Shown piece after piece: positions 6,286 through 13,968 of a DNA stretch of 23,942 nucleotides. The position numbers and the translations under genes were made by a program. The stretch's first letter is position 1, and the number at the start of each line of letters is the position of its first letter. This DNA is from Butyricicoccus_A sp945486175 (GTDB taxonomy: Bacteria > Bacillota > Clostridia > Oscillospirales > Butyricicoccaceae). The notes under the pieces are model-generated. The model worked only from the letters and a program-made list of their open reading frames with translations, was not told the origin of the DNA and made no database searches. The stretch spans positions 1 to 23,942 of the forward strand of contig CALZUY010000027.1 of NCBI GenBank assembly GCA_945829445.1. The letters run 5' to 3'.

Positions 6286-6318
6286 CGCCGTGGGGCAAAT
6301 GCCCTGCGGCGTTTTTTT
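6286..6318 (+). terminator. Strong terminator after the CarD-family gene
   Basis: An 11-bp stem with two wobble pairs (6286-6296 with 6301-6311) closes an AAAT loop and runs into seven T. It lies 115 bases after the stop codon; the bases between hold nothing recognised. Confidence 0.9.
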
Positions 6319-6330
6319 GTGTGTTCGGAG

Positions 6331-6360
6331 TTGCAACGGCAGGGAGTGGTTTAGTATAAT
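6331..6360 (+). promoter_or_regulatory. Promoter of the SLH/BspA surface-protein gene
   Basis: TTGCAA (6331-6336), an 18-base spacer and a perfect TATAAT (6355-6360). It starts 13 bases after the preceding terminator and gives a short leader of about 37 bases. Confidence 0.7.
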
Positions 6361-6404
6361 CAAAACAGCATTGGTTCGCAAAACAAAACCAGGGAGGGAA
6401 AAAC

Positions 6405-9400
6405 ATGAAATGGAAAAAGAGAGTGCTGAGTCTGCTTCTGGCGGCATGCCTCGCTGTGGGTATGCTTCCGGTGACGGCATTTGCGGAAAACGAGCCGCAG
6501 ATGCAGGCGCAACAGCAGGAAAATCAGCAAAACGCAGCGATGCCATTCACTGATGTGAAGGAATCGGACTGGTTTTATCCATACGTCCAGTACGTGTATG
6601 AAAACGGCCTGATGAACGGCATGTCGGACACGGAGTTTGGCCCGCAGGAGAAGGTCAACCGCGCAATGGTCGTACAGATTCTGTATGCACAGGCAGGAAA
6701 GCCAGAGGTTTCCGGCGGCGTGCCGTTTTCCGATGTCAGTGAGAAGGACTGGTTCTGCCAGGCGGTCATCTGGGCGAAATCGGTCGGCGTCACGGCGGGT
6801 GACGGCGGGAAGTTCAACCCGTACCAGAGCATTACGCGCGAGCAGTTCGCGCTGATGCTGTATGCCTACATCGGCAAGCCGGAGGTCAGCGGCGAGCTGA
6901 CCGGTTTTGCGGACACGGGCAGCGTATCCGACTGGGCAAAGACCGGCATGACATGGGCGTGCCAGAACAAGCTGTTCTCCGGCGAGAACCGCAATGGCGC
7001 GATGTATCTGAATCCATTGGGAAAGACAACGCGCGCGCAGGCGGCGACCATTCTCAAGGCGTTCTGTGAGAATGTGGTCAATGCGGCGGCGAAGGTGTAT
7101 TCGATTACCGACCTGACAGTGGAAGGAAAGGCTGTGACGGTTGAAGTCACGGCATCGCAGGCCTGCACGGTCCAGGTGGATTTTCTGAACGAGAACACCG
7201 AGCAGGAGCTGAATGTCACCGCAACAGCGGCAGTTCCGGCGGGAACGGAGATGGAAACGGTCACCGCGACCGCGACCGGCATGCTGCCGACCCATTTTCT
7301 TGCAGTTGTCCGCCTGCTGGATGCGGACGGAAATCAACTGTGCAATCAATACCAATGCATCAAGTACACGACAAATTACGAAACATTTGAAGCCCAGACT
7401 GTCGATGATTTTGCGGACGAAACGGTCATCAACTTTGACGACGACAAGACAGACAACTTCGGTGTTCTGGCGGACAGTGTCAGGGAGCCAACCGTGGCGT
7501 CCGGCAAAAATATCATTGCGGAAAACGAAGACGGTACCTATACGGTCAAAAATATTGACGCGAGTGTCGAATCGCTCCAGCCGGGCGATGAAGCGCTGTT
7601 CTATGACGCTGACGGTGAGCCGGTGCTGGTTTCCATTGCCGCAATCGAAATTTCCGGCACGGCAGCGACCATCACCCGTGACAAAGACGCAACCCTTGAG
7701 GACTTCTATCAGGTGCTCAAGGTGGACATGTCGGTTGCTGCCGAGCCGGATGACATCGACATGAGCGAAGCGGATGAGGGCATTGCGCTGCTGAATCAGG
7801 CAAACAGTCAGGAATCCGGCGAAAAAACCCAATCATCTCAGAAAAATATTGATGTGATTGATGAGGATACCGAGTTCGGCATGACACTGGAATTCGGTGT
7901 GGACTACGAAACAGATCATTTCAAGACAAGCGGCAAGCTGGAGCTGAAAGAGACCATTACAGTTGAAATATCCTACGATGTTGTATTGTTCGGCAAGGAT
8001 TACATTTATTGCAAAATGGTATCCAATACAAAAGGATCTTTCAGCCTGGAGGTCAAGGCAAAGGCCGACAACAGTGAAGCGGTTGGAAACCAGACAGACA
8101 AAGCCGCAATCGATATGGGAAAGATTCCGTTCCCGCTCGGCTATGGATTTTCCTGTTCCGTTGCGTTGACGATCCCGATTGAAATCAGTCTGGAGGGCGG
8201 CGCTGTTCTGGAAGAATCGTATTCCATGAAATCCGGATTTACGTATTCCACAAAAGACGGAAAACAAAAAATTTGCAAAAAGAGCTTTGATACGACCTTT
8301 GTCCAGGCGGAAGCGAAGTTCGAGATCAAAGCCGGCCCGAAGGTAGCGGTCAGCATTGAATTTTTGGAGGATGTGCTGAAGTGTGAAATCAGCGGTCAGG
8401 TTGGCGGCGATTTTGAAGCAGAAGCAAAAACCGGTTCGCTTGGCGATACCGATGAGGAATCGATACATATGTGCGCGCTGTGCGCCGACGGCGATGTATA
8501 TCTGTTTATGCATGCAAAAGCAGAGCTGACCTTTCAAATTACGGAGCAGCTGAAAGGAACGCCATTCAGTGCCACGCTGATTGAGATTAAGCAGCATCTG
8601 TTTGCGTTTTATGTGTCCATGATAAATGAAGAAGAATCCCCGCTGGGCGGAAAGGTTACATTCGGCAAGGGAAGCTGCCCGAACCAGCAATACCGCACCA
8701 CCTTCCATGTAAAGGATTTACACGGCGTGGAAGCCAGTGGTACAGAGATTTCTGTCTGGGGAGAACAGGACCGCTTTGCACTGACGGAAAGCGGAGAGGC
8801 GGTGTACCTGTACAACGGTGAGTATACAGCGGAATGCCGATTGAATGGAAGAAAGCTGAGCAGGGCGTTCACCGTTGACGATGCGGCATCCAGTGTGACA
8901 CTGAGTGAGCAGGATGATGTGGTCACGCCAATTGATCCGGATACCCCCGATCCATCGGACATCGTAGCCAGTGGCACCTGTGGCGATAATCTGACATGGA
9001 CGCTGGACACGGAAGGACATCTGATTATCAAAGGAACAGGTGAAATGTACAATTGGAGCAGCTCTCAGGAAGTTCCGTGGTATGATTTCACAGACCAGGT
9101 CGAAACAATTACAATTGGAACTGGTGCGACGAGCATTGGCCAGTATGCGTTTAAGGATTGCGACATCCTGACAAGCGTGACGATTCCGGACAGTGTGACG
9201 ACTATCGGCAGGTACGCGTTTTATGACTGCGCCGGTCTGACAGGTTTGAAAATACCGGACAGTGCCACGGACATCGGCACGCATGCGTTTTATGGCTGCG
9301 ACGGCCTGACAAACGTGAAGGTGCCAGCCAGCGTGACGAGCATTGGCGCCGGGGCGTTTGGACATTGCGATGGCCTGACAGCAATAAATATGGATGAAAA

Positions 9401-10205
9401 TAATACCGCATACTGTTCTGTGGACGGTGTATTGCTGAACAACGATCAAACAGAGCTGTTACAATACCCCGGAGGCAAATCCGGCACATATACAATCCCG
9501 GACAGCGTGACAAGCATCAGCGATGACGCATTTTCTTTCTGCGTCGGCATAACTGGCGTGACGATTGGAGATAACGTCGCAAGCATCGGTGAATATGCAT
9601 TTGAATTTTGCAAAAATCTGACAAGTGCGACGATTGGAAACGGTGTGAAGAGTATTGGCTATGAAGCGTTTTTTAGTTGTTACAGCCTGATGGACGTCAC
9701 GATTGGGAACCGTGTGACGAGTATCGGTGATTATGCGTTTGCGGATTGCAACAGTCTCACAAGTATAACCATTCCGGGCCGTGTGTCGAGCCTGAATAAT
9801 CATACGTTTACCAGATGCACAAGCCTGACAAACGTAACGTTTGAAAACGGAGTGAGCAATATCGGAGACAGCATGTTTTTAAACTGTACGAGTCTGATAA
9901 GTGTGGAGATTCCGGACAGTGTGACCACCATCGGCAGGGAGGCGTTTGAAAAATGCACCAGTTTGACGAGCGTGACAATCCCCAACAGAGTGACGGGCAT
10001 CAGCATGTATACGTTTTCCGGGTGCACCGGTCTGGCAAGCGTGACGATTCCGGACAGTGTGACGACCATCGGTGATTCTGCGTTTTACAGCTGCGACAGC
10101 CTGGCGGATGTCTATTACCGCGGCAGTGAGGAGCAGTGGGCTGCGATTACGATCGACAGTTCCAACGATCCGCTGACCTCCGCGACCATCCACTACAACA
10201 GCTGA
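6405..10205 (+). CDS. S-layer-homology / BspA-type leucine-rich-repeat surface protein
   Basis: A 1266-residue exported protein. Residues 1-27 are a Sec signal peptide (KKR, hydrophobic core, cleavage after AFA). Three S-layer-homology domains follow at about 47-105, 107-155 and 167-222 (FTDVKESDWFYPYV and FSDVSEKDWFCQAV start the first two); these hold proteins to pyruvylated secondary wall polymers. Residues 225-880 are an unrecognised region, largely beta-rich, with an acidic stretch near 440-460. A proline/aspartate linker (PIDPDTPDPSD) leads into about 13 BspA-type leucine-rich repeats of 23 residues (899-1232) and a short cap ending in HYNS. BspA repeats are linked to adhesion to host or other bacteria; the ligand here is unknown. 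GGGAGGG lies 6 bases before the ATG. The middle is more AT-rich than its neighbours, which hints at a mobile or fast-evolving module. Confidence 0.93.
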   Translation: MKWKKRVLSLLLAACLAVGMLPVTAFAENEPQMQAQQQENQQNAAMPFTDVKESDWFYPYVQYVYENGLMNGMSDTEFGPQEKVNRAMVVQILYAQAGKPEVSGGVPFSDVSEKDWFCQAVIWAKSVGVTAGDGGKFNPYQSITREQFALMLYAYIGKPEVSGELTGFADTGSVSDWAKTGMTWACQNKLFSGENRNGAMYLNPLGKTTRAQAATILKAFCENVVNAAAKVYSITDLTVEGKAVTVEVTASQACTVQVDFLNENTEQELNVTATAAVPAGTEMETVTATATGMLPTHFLAVVRLLDADGNQLCNQYQCIKYTTNYETFEAQTVDDFADETVINFDDDKTDNFGVLADSVREPTVASGKNIIAENEDGTYTVKNIDASVESLQPGDEALFYDADGEPVLVSIAAIEISGTAATITRDKDATLEDFYQVLKVDMSVAAEPDDIDMSEADEGIALLNQANSQESGEKTQSSQKNIDVIDEDTEFGMTLEFGVDYETDHFKTSGKLELKETITVEISYDVVLFGKDYIYCKMVSNTKGSFSLEVKAKADNSEAVGNQTDKAAIDMGKIPFPLGYGFSCSVALTIPIEISLEGGAVLEESYSMKSGFTYSTKDGKQKICKKSFDTTFVQAEAKFEIKAGPKVAVSIEFLEDVLKCEISGQVGGDFEAEAKTGSLGDTDEESIHMCALCADGDVYLFMHAKAELTFQITEQLKGTPFSATLIEIKQHLFAFYVSMINEEESPLGGKVTFGKGSCPNQQYRTTFHVKDLHGVEASGTEISVWGEQDRFALTESGEAVYLYNGEYTAECRLNGRKLSRAFTVDDAASSVTLSEQDDVVTPIDPDTPDPSDIVASGTCGDNLTWTLDTEGHLIIKGTGEMYNWSSSQEVPWYDFTDQVETITIGTGATSIGQYAFKDCDILTSVTIPDSVTTIGRYAFYDCAGLTGLKIPDSATDIGTHAFYGCDGLTNVKVPASVTSIGAGAFGHCDGLTAINMDENNTAYCSVDGVLLNNDQTELLQYPGGKSGTYTIPDSVTSISDDAFSFCVGITGVTIGDNVASIGEYAFEFCKNLTSATIGNGVKSIGYEAFFSCYSLMDVTIGNRVTSIGDYAFADCNSLTSITIPGRVSSLNNHTFTRCTSLTNVTFENGVSNIGDSMFLNCTSLISVEIPDSVTTIGREAFEKCTSLTSVTIPNRVTGISMYTFSGCTGLASVTIPDSVTTIGDSAFYSCDSLADVYYRGSEEQWAAITIDSSNDPLTSATIHYNS
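9099..10100 (+). repeat. In-frame leucine-rich repeat array (about 13 units of 69 bases)
   Basis: The coding repeat has a consensus like LTSVTIPDSVTTIGRYAFYDC. Units are variably diverged, but a stretch of 31 bases is identical at 9172-9202 and 10036-10066, 864 bases apart and in the same frame. One irregular unit (about 9378-9520) carries an insertion that is common in this family (VDGVLLNNDQTELLQYPGG). Confidence 0.9.
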
Positions 10206-10210
10206 CCCAC

Positions 10211-10250
10211 AAAAAAACCTCCCGCGGGCGTTTCGCCCTGCGGGAGGTTT
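10211..10250. terminator. Bidirectional terminator between the surface-protein gene and the CYTH gene
   Basis: CCTCCCGC and GCGGGAGG pair, with an inner GGGCG/CGCCC stem and one bulged base. Seven A upstream become a seven-T tail for the minus-strand operon ending at 10271; on the plus strand the tail is TTT then a later TTTT, weaker. Confidence 0.9.
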
Positions 10251-10270
10251 CGCTGTTTTCAGATTGTTGT

Positions 10271-10873
10271 TTACAGCCTCAGCATGCGCGCCAGCTTGGA
10301 CAGCGGCTGCGGCTGGAGGGAGAACTTCGCCTGAAGACCGAGTGCGAGCGCGTTGAAATCGTCCTCACTGCCGCCCTTGAGCTCCAGCTCCATCTCGCAG
10401 ATCGGGCTGATACGGCCGCGGTGTGTGATCTTGCCGGTGTCGAATGCCAGCTCACACGTGCAGCCCTCATAAGCGAGCTGGAATGTGCGGCGCGTGAAGA
10501 TCGTGCGGCCCAGCTCAATCAGGTCGGATTTGAGGATTTCGTCGCAGAACTCCTGCGGCGCGCCGACCGACGGCAGGTTGAGCATGCCGCTGCGTACATC
10601 CGGCGCATAGCATTCGTATTCCTCGCGCGCCTTGAATGCGCCGTCAAAGCCCTCCTGTGGGGCGAGCTTGAGGCAGACGACACACTCGCCGTCCTCGCGG
10701 CGCAGGCGCAGGCCGCCGCGTACCTTCGCAAGCTGGCCGTCAAAGGTGTCGTAATAAATTGCTTCCATTTCGGTTGTGCCGGTGGATTTCACCAGCGGTT
10801 TGACCGCGTCGCTCTCCGCAATGCGGTCGAAATCGGCAGGATTGGTAATCTGCCATTTGAATTCGCGTTCCAT
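10271..10873 (-). CDS. CYTH-domain protein (triphosphate tunnel metalloenzyme)
   Basis: A 200-residue protein with the CYTH signature ExExK at its N-terminus (E2, E4, K6 in MEREFKW). It continues with alternating acidic and basic strands such as YYDTFDG, GGLRLRRE and EMELELKGG, which line the tunnel that binds a triphosphate and metal. Members hydrolyse inorganic triphosphate or thiamine triphosphate, or act as adenylate cyclases; the substrate cannot be told here. The ATG at 10873 follows GAAAGGAG by 7 bases; the frame is open 19 codons further but without a ribosome site. It is the last gene of the proB-proA operon, 34 bases after proA. A link between proline synthesis and this enzyme is not known to me. 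Confidence 0.9.
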   Translation of the reverse strand: MEREFKWQITNPADFDRIAESDAVKPLVKSTGTTEMEAIYYDTFDGQLAKVRGGLRLRREDGECVVCLKLAPQEGFDGAFKAREEYECYAPDVRSGMLNLPSVGAPQEFCDEILKSDLIELGRTIFTRRTFQLAYEGCTCELAFDTGKITHRGRISPICEMELELKGGSEDDFNALALGLQAKFSLQPQPLSKLARMLRL

Positions 10874-10907
10874 GACAAAGCTCCTTTCATGTGTGCAGGA
10901 ATGCGCG

Positions 10908-12152
10908 TCAGCGAATCTGTCCTTCTCCATAGATGATGTATTTGCTGGACGTCAGCTCCTTCAGACCCATCGGACCGCGTGCATGCAGCTTCTGGGTGGA
11001 AATGCCGATTTCTGCGCCGAAACCAAATTCTCCGCCGTCGGTGAATCGGGTAGACGCGTTGACATAAACCGCCGCTGCATCGACCCGGTTAAGAAACTTC
11101 TGTGCCGCAAAGTAATCGTGCGTCACGATGCTCTCGGAGTGTCCGGTGTTGTAGCGGTTGATGTGGTCAATGGCTGCATCGACCGAATCCACGATTTTGC
11201 AGGAAATCTCATAATCGAGGTATTCCGTGCCGTAATCCTCTTCGGTTGCGGGGACAATGCCGGGCAGGATGGCACAGGTATCCGGGCAGCCGTGCCAGAC
11301 GACATTGTGCGCGTCCAGGCGCTGTTTTGCCAGCGGCAGGAACTGCTCCGCGATATCGCGGTGTACGAGCAGGCTCTCCGCTGCATTGCAGACGGAAACG
11401 CGCTGGCACTTGGCGTTTTCGAGGATATCCGCCGCCATGCTGAGGTCGGCACTTGCATCGACATAAATATGGCAGTTGCCGACGCCGGTTTCGATGACCG
11501 GGACGGTAGCGTTGTGCACGACCGCCTGAATCAGGCGCGCGCCGCCGCGCGGAATGAGCACATCGATCAGGCCGTTTGCCTGCATCATGACATTCGCGCC
11601 CTCATGTGTCGTGTCCTCGACGAGGTTCAGGATATCCGGCGACAGGCCGCAGGAGGCAACCGCATTGCGCATGATGTCCATGAGGCACTGGTTGGAGCGG
11701 AAGGCTTCCTTGCCGCCGCGCAGCACGCAGGCAGAGCCCGCTTTAAAGCACAGCGCGGCCGCATCGACCGTGACATTCGGGCGCGATTCATAAATGATGC
11801 CGATGACGCCCATCGGCACGCGCTTTTTGCCGATCTTCAGGCCGCCCGGCGTGACCTTCATTTCAGTCACCTCGCCGACCGGGTCGGGCAGGGCAGCAAC
11901 CTGGCGGCAGCCCTCTGCGACGCCGTCAATGCGGTCATCGCCCAGCGTCAGGCGGTCGATCAGGCCTTCATTTAAGCCGTTTTTGCGTCCGGATTCGATA
12001 TCCAGCGCATTAGCGGCCTTGATGTCCGCGCGGTGCGCCTGCAATGCGTCCGCAATGGCGAGCAGGACGCGGTTTTTTTCATTTGTACCGAGCGCGCCGA
12101 TCTCGTGTTTGGCAGCGGCGGCGCGGCGGCAGGTATCGAGTACAGAGGTCAT
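10908..12152 (-). CDS. proA: Gamma-glutamyl phosphate reductase
   Basis: A 414-residue protein of normal length that reduces gamma-glutamyl phosphate to glutamate semialdehyde with NADPH, the second step of proline synthesis. The catalytic cysteine is C255 in QRVSVCNAAES. Other family motifs are IYESRPNVTVDAAALC near 119-135, ETGVGNCHIYVD at 221-232 and the C-terminal GFGAEIGISTQKLHARGPMG. It is cytoplasmic and works with ProB, encoded 14 bases upstream. AAAGGA precedes the ATG by 7 bases. The C-terminus is intact. Confidence 0.98.
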   Translation of the reverse strand: MTSVLDTCRRAAAAKHEIGALGTNEKNRVLLAIADALQAHRADIKAANALDIESGRKNGLNEGLIDRLTLGDDRIDGVAEGCRQVAALPDPVGEVTEMKVTPGGLKIGKKRVPMGVIGIIYESRPNVTVDAAALCFKAGSACVLRGGKEAFRSNQCLMDIMRNAVASCGLSPDILNLVEDTTHEGANVMMQANGLIDVLIPRGGARLIQAVVHNATVPVIETGVGNCHIYVDASADLSMAADILENAKCQRVSVCNAAESLLVHRDIAEQFLPLAKQRLDAHNVVWHGCPDTCAILPGIVPATEEDYGTEYLDYEISCKIVDSVDAAIDHINRYNTGHSESIVTHDYFAAQKFLNRVDAAAVYVNASTRFTDGGEFGFGAEIGISTQKLHARGPMGLKELTSSKYIIYGEGQIR

Positions 12153-12166
12153 GGTACCATCCTTTC

Positions 12167-12970
12167 TCAGTCCTTGTCCGGGGCTTCAGGCGGCAGGAAC
12201 AGCGTTCCGGCAAGCCGTCCCTGGGTAATTTCATACAGTGTTTCCGGCTTTGCGCCGTTGATGACGAACATCGGGATGCCGCGCTCCATGCACAGCTCGG
12301 CGGCGCCCAGCTTGGTCGCCATGCCGCCGGTGCCGTTTTCCGTGCCTGCACCGCCCGCGATGCCGCGCAGCTCGTCAGTGATTTTGTGGACGACGGGGAT
12401 CAGGCGGGCTTCCGGGTTTTCGCGCGGGTCATCGTCAAACAGGCCGTCCATATCGGTCAGGATGACCAGCAGGTCGGCATGCGACACGCGTGCGACGACA
12501 GCGGCAAGGCGGTCGTTGTCACCGAATTCGATTTCCTCGACAGCGACGGTGTCATTTTCATTGACAATCGGCAGCGCGCCGGTTTCAAGCAGTGCATCGA
12601 ACGTGTTGTGCACGTTGAGGCGGCGGCGCTCATCCTCGGTGTCATCTGTCGTGAGCAGGATCTGGGCGGTGGAGATGCCGTATTCTGCAAAAATTTTGTC
12701 ATACACGTGCATCAGCTCGCACTGGCCGACTGCGGCGGCAGCCTGCTTCATGCGCAGCGTGGTGGGGCGTTCCGGAAGGCGCAGCTTGGATGCGCCGACG
12801 CCGATGGCGCCGGACGAAACGAGCATCATATCATAACCGCGGTTGTGCAGGTCTGCAATGCAGCGGACGAGGCGTTCAATGCCGCGGATGTTCAGCTTTC
12901 CGGTCGGATAGGTGAGCGTCGAGGTGCCGACCTTGACCACGATGCGGCGCACCTGGCTCAGATTCATCAT
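12167..12970 (-). CDS. proB: Glutamate 5-kinase, short form without PUA domain
   Basis: A 267-residue amino-acid kinase that phosphorylates glutamate at the gamma-carboxylate, the first and normally feedback-controlled step of proline synthesis. Motifs: RIVVKVGTSTL at the N-terminus (phosphate binding), LVSSGAIGVGA, PIVNENDTVAVEEIEFGDND and GTGGMATKLGAAELC. E. coli ProB has 367 residues with a C-terminal PUA RNA-binding-like domain; here the protein ends at PPEAPDKD directly after the kinase, so the PUA is absent. Single-domain ProB proteins are known in other bacteria. The first ATG (12968-12970) lies 11 bases from AAGGAG; a second ATG follows directly. It has a promoter at 13029-13057 and shares the transcript with proA and the CYTH gene. 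Confidence 0.97.
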   Translation of the reverse strand: MMNLSQVRRIVVKVGTSTLTYPTGKLNIRGIERLVRCIADLHNRGYDMMLVSSGAIGVGASKLRLPERPTTLRMKQAAAAVGQCELMHVYDKIFAEYGISTAQILLTTDDTEDERRRLNVHNTFDALLETGALPIVNENDTVAVEEIEFGDNDRLAAVVARVSHADLLVILTDMDGLFDDDPRENPEARLIPVVHKITDELRGIAGGAGTENGTGGMATKLGAAELCMERGIPMFVINGAKPETLYEITQGRLAGTLFLPPEAPDKD

Positions 12971-12991
12971 AATGGCGGGGTCTCCTTTTTG

Positions 12992-13007
12992 CGCCGCGGA
13001 TGCGGCG
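12992..13007 (-). other. Hairpin in the proB leader
   Basis: CGCCGC and GCGGCG pair perfectly around ATCC, five bases before the AAGGAG ribosome site of proB. The leader is only about 55 bases, too short for a T-box. It may shape ribosome access; no known riboswitch fold is seen. Confidence 0.35.
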
Positions 13008-13028
13008 GAAATTTGTTTTGTTTTCCCC

Positions 13029-13057
13029 ATTTTAGCATGAAAAAGCGCCGGATACAA
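13029..13057 (-). promoter_or_regulatory. Promoter of proB-proA-CYTH
   Basis: TTGTAT (13052-13057), a 17-base spacer and TAAAAT (13029-13034) on the minus strand, with TG upstream of the -10. It lies back to back with the zapA promoter. Confidence 0.65.
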
Positions 13058-13161
13058 TTTCTTTTCTGTTTGTTTTTCTGTGCAGGATGCACACAGCGGC
13101 GGCGCAATCTGCCATTGCTGCGCATTCAGTGCAAAAAAAGCGCGGTTTCTGCAACAAACTG

Positions 13162-13191
13162 TTAACAAAACAGCGGGGACTGTGATATAAT
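13162..13191 (+). promoter_or_regulatory. Promoter of the zapA operon
   Basis: TTAACA (13162-13167, five of six to consensus), an 18-base spacer and a perfect TATAAT (13186-13191). The leader before the zapA ATG is about 60 bases. Confidence 0.75.
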
Positions 13192-13257
13192 ACCCGTGTA
13201 TGAAGAAATCCGCCCGCGGCAGCGGCTGTGAGAGCGGACAACTGGAGGCAGGGATTC

Positions 13258-13968
13258 ATGAAAAACAGAGTCGAAGTCGTCATTGCAGGCAACCGGTTCA
13301 CAATGACCGGTGAACAGGATGAGGAATATATGACCAAGATCGCCGCGCTGGTGGACAACCGCGTGTGCAAGATCCGGGAGAACGGTGCAAATATGATGCA
13401 GGCGCTCACGCTGGCAGCCTGTGACATGGCGGACAACTATGTACAGGCCGTGCAGGGTGCGGAAAACCTGCGCACGCAGATTTCCGGTTATCTGACGGAA
13501 AACAAGAGCCTGACGCAGGAGCTGGCAGACGCGCATGAGGAAATCAGCAGCCTCGAAAAGAGCGCGGCGGAGCGCGCGGAGGAAATGGCAGCGGTCAACC
13601 AGTTCAAGGACCGCATTGCCGAGCTGGAAGCCCAGGTCGAAGCGGCGGAAAAGAACAAGGTGCGCATTGCCGAGCTGGAGAATAAGCTGGGTGAGACACA
13701 GAAGCGCATGCAGGCTGCACAGAGTGAGGCGGAAGCGCGCACCCGCCGTGTCAGTGAGCTGGAGCAGCAGCTGACCGATGCGGACAAGCGCCATCAGACC
13801 GACCTCGAGCAGGCGGAGCGCACGCAGCGCGAGCTGCGTGAGGTGCGCGAAAAGGCGGCGGAGTGCGACAAGATGCAGCGCCGCATTGAGGAGCTGGAAA
13901 AGGAACTGGCGTCTACGGAGCGCCAGCTCAATGACCTGCGCTCCCGCCTGTCGCGCCTGCTCAAGTGA
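13258..13968 (+). CDS. zapA: ZapA-like cell division protein with long coiled-coil extension
   Basis: A 236-residue protein. Residues 1-75 match the ZapA N-terminal domain (VEVVIAGNRFTMTGEQDEEYM, then MMQALTLAACDMADNY), which binds FtsZ and promotes filament bundling at the division site. Residues 75-236 are one long predicted coiled coil of Glu/Lys/Arg/Gln-rich heptads, ending in LSRLLK. Typical ZapA is about 85-110 residues, so the coil here is about 120 residues longer. The ATG at 13258 follows GGAGG by 9 bases; a longer frame back to 13228 lacks a ribosome site. It has its own promoter and overlaps the next gene by four bases, GTGA. ZapA next to a U32 protein is a recurring arrangement in Firmicutes. 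Confidence 0.88.
   Translation: MKNRVEVVIAGNRFTMTGEQDEEYMTKIAALVDNRVCKIRENGANMMQALTLAACDMADNYVQAVQGAENLRTQISGYLTENKSLTQELADAHEEISSLEKSAAERAEEMAAVNQFKDRIAELEAQVEAAEKNKVRIAELENKLGETQKRMQAAQSEAEARTRRVSELEQQLTDADKRHQTDLEQAERTQRELREVREKAAECDKMQRRIEELEKELASTERQLNDLRSRLSRLLK

Noticed and set aside
6360..9449. Long minus-strand open frames (6360-7832, 7833-8708, 8718-9449) opposite the surface-protein gene
   Set aside because: They mirror the codon pattern of the real plus-strand gene, have no ribosome sites or known domains, and the plus strand shows a clear signal peptide, SLH and LRR domains.
9099..10100. Regular 69-base repeats as a possible CRISPR array
   Set aside because: The repeats are coding, diverged and without unique spacers; they translate to BspA leucine-rich repeats.
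10776..11975. 399-codon plus-strand open frame opposite proA
   Set aside because: It is the shadow of a full-length, motif-complete proA; the product has low-complexity composition and no family match.
12971..13035. T-box or proline riboswitch for proBA
   Set aside because: The leader is about 55 bases and contains only one small hairpin and no antiterminator.
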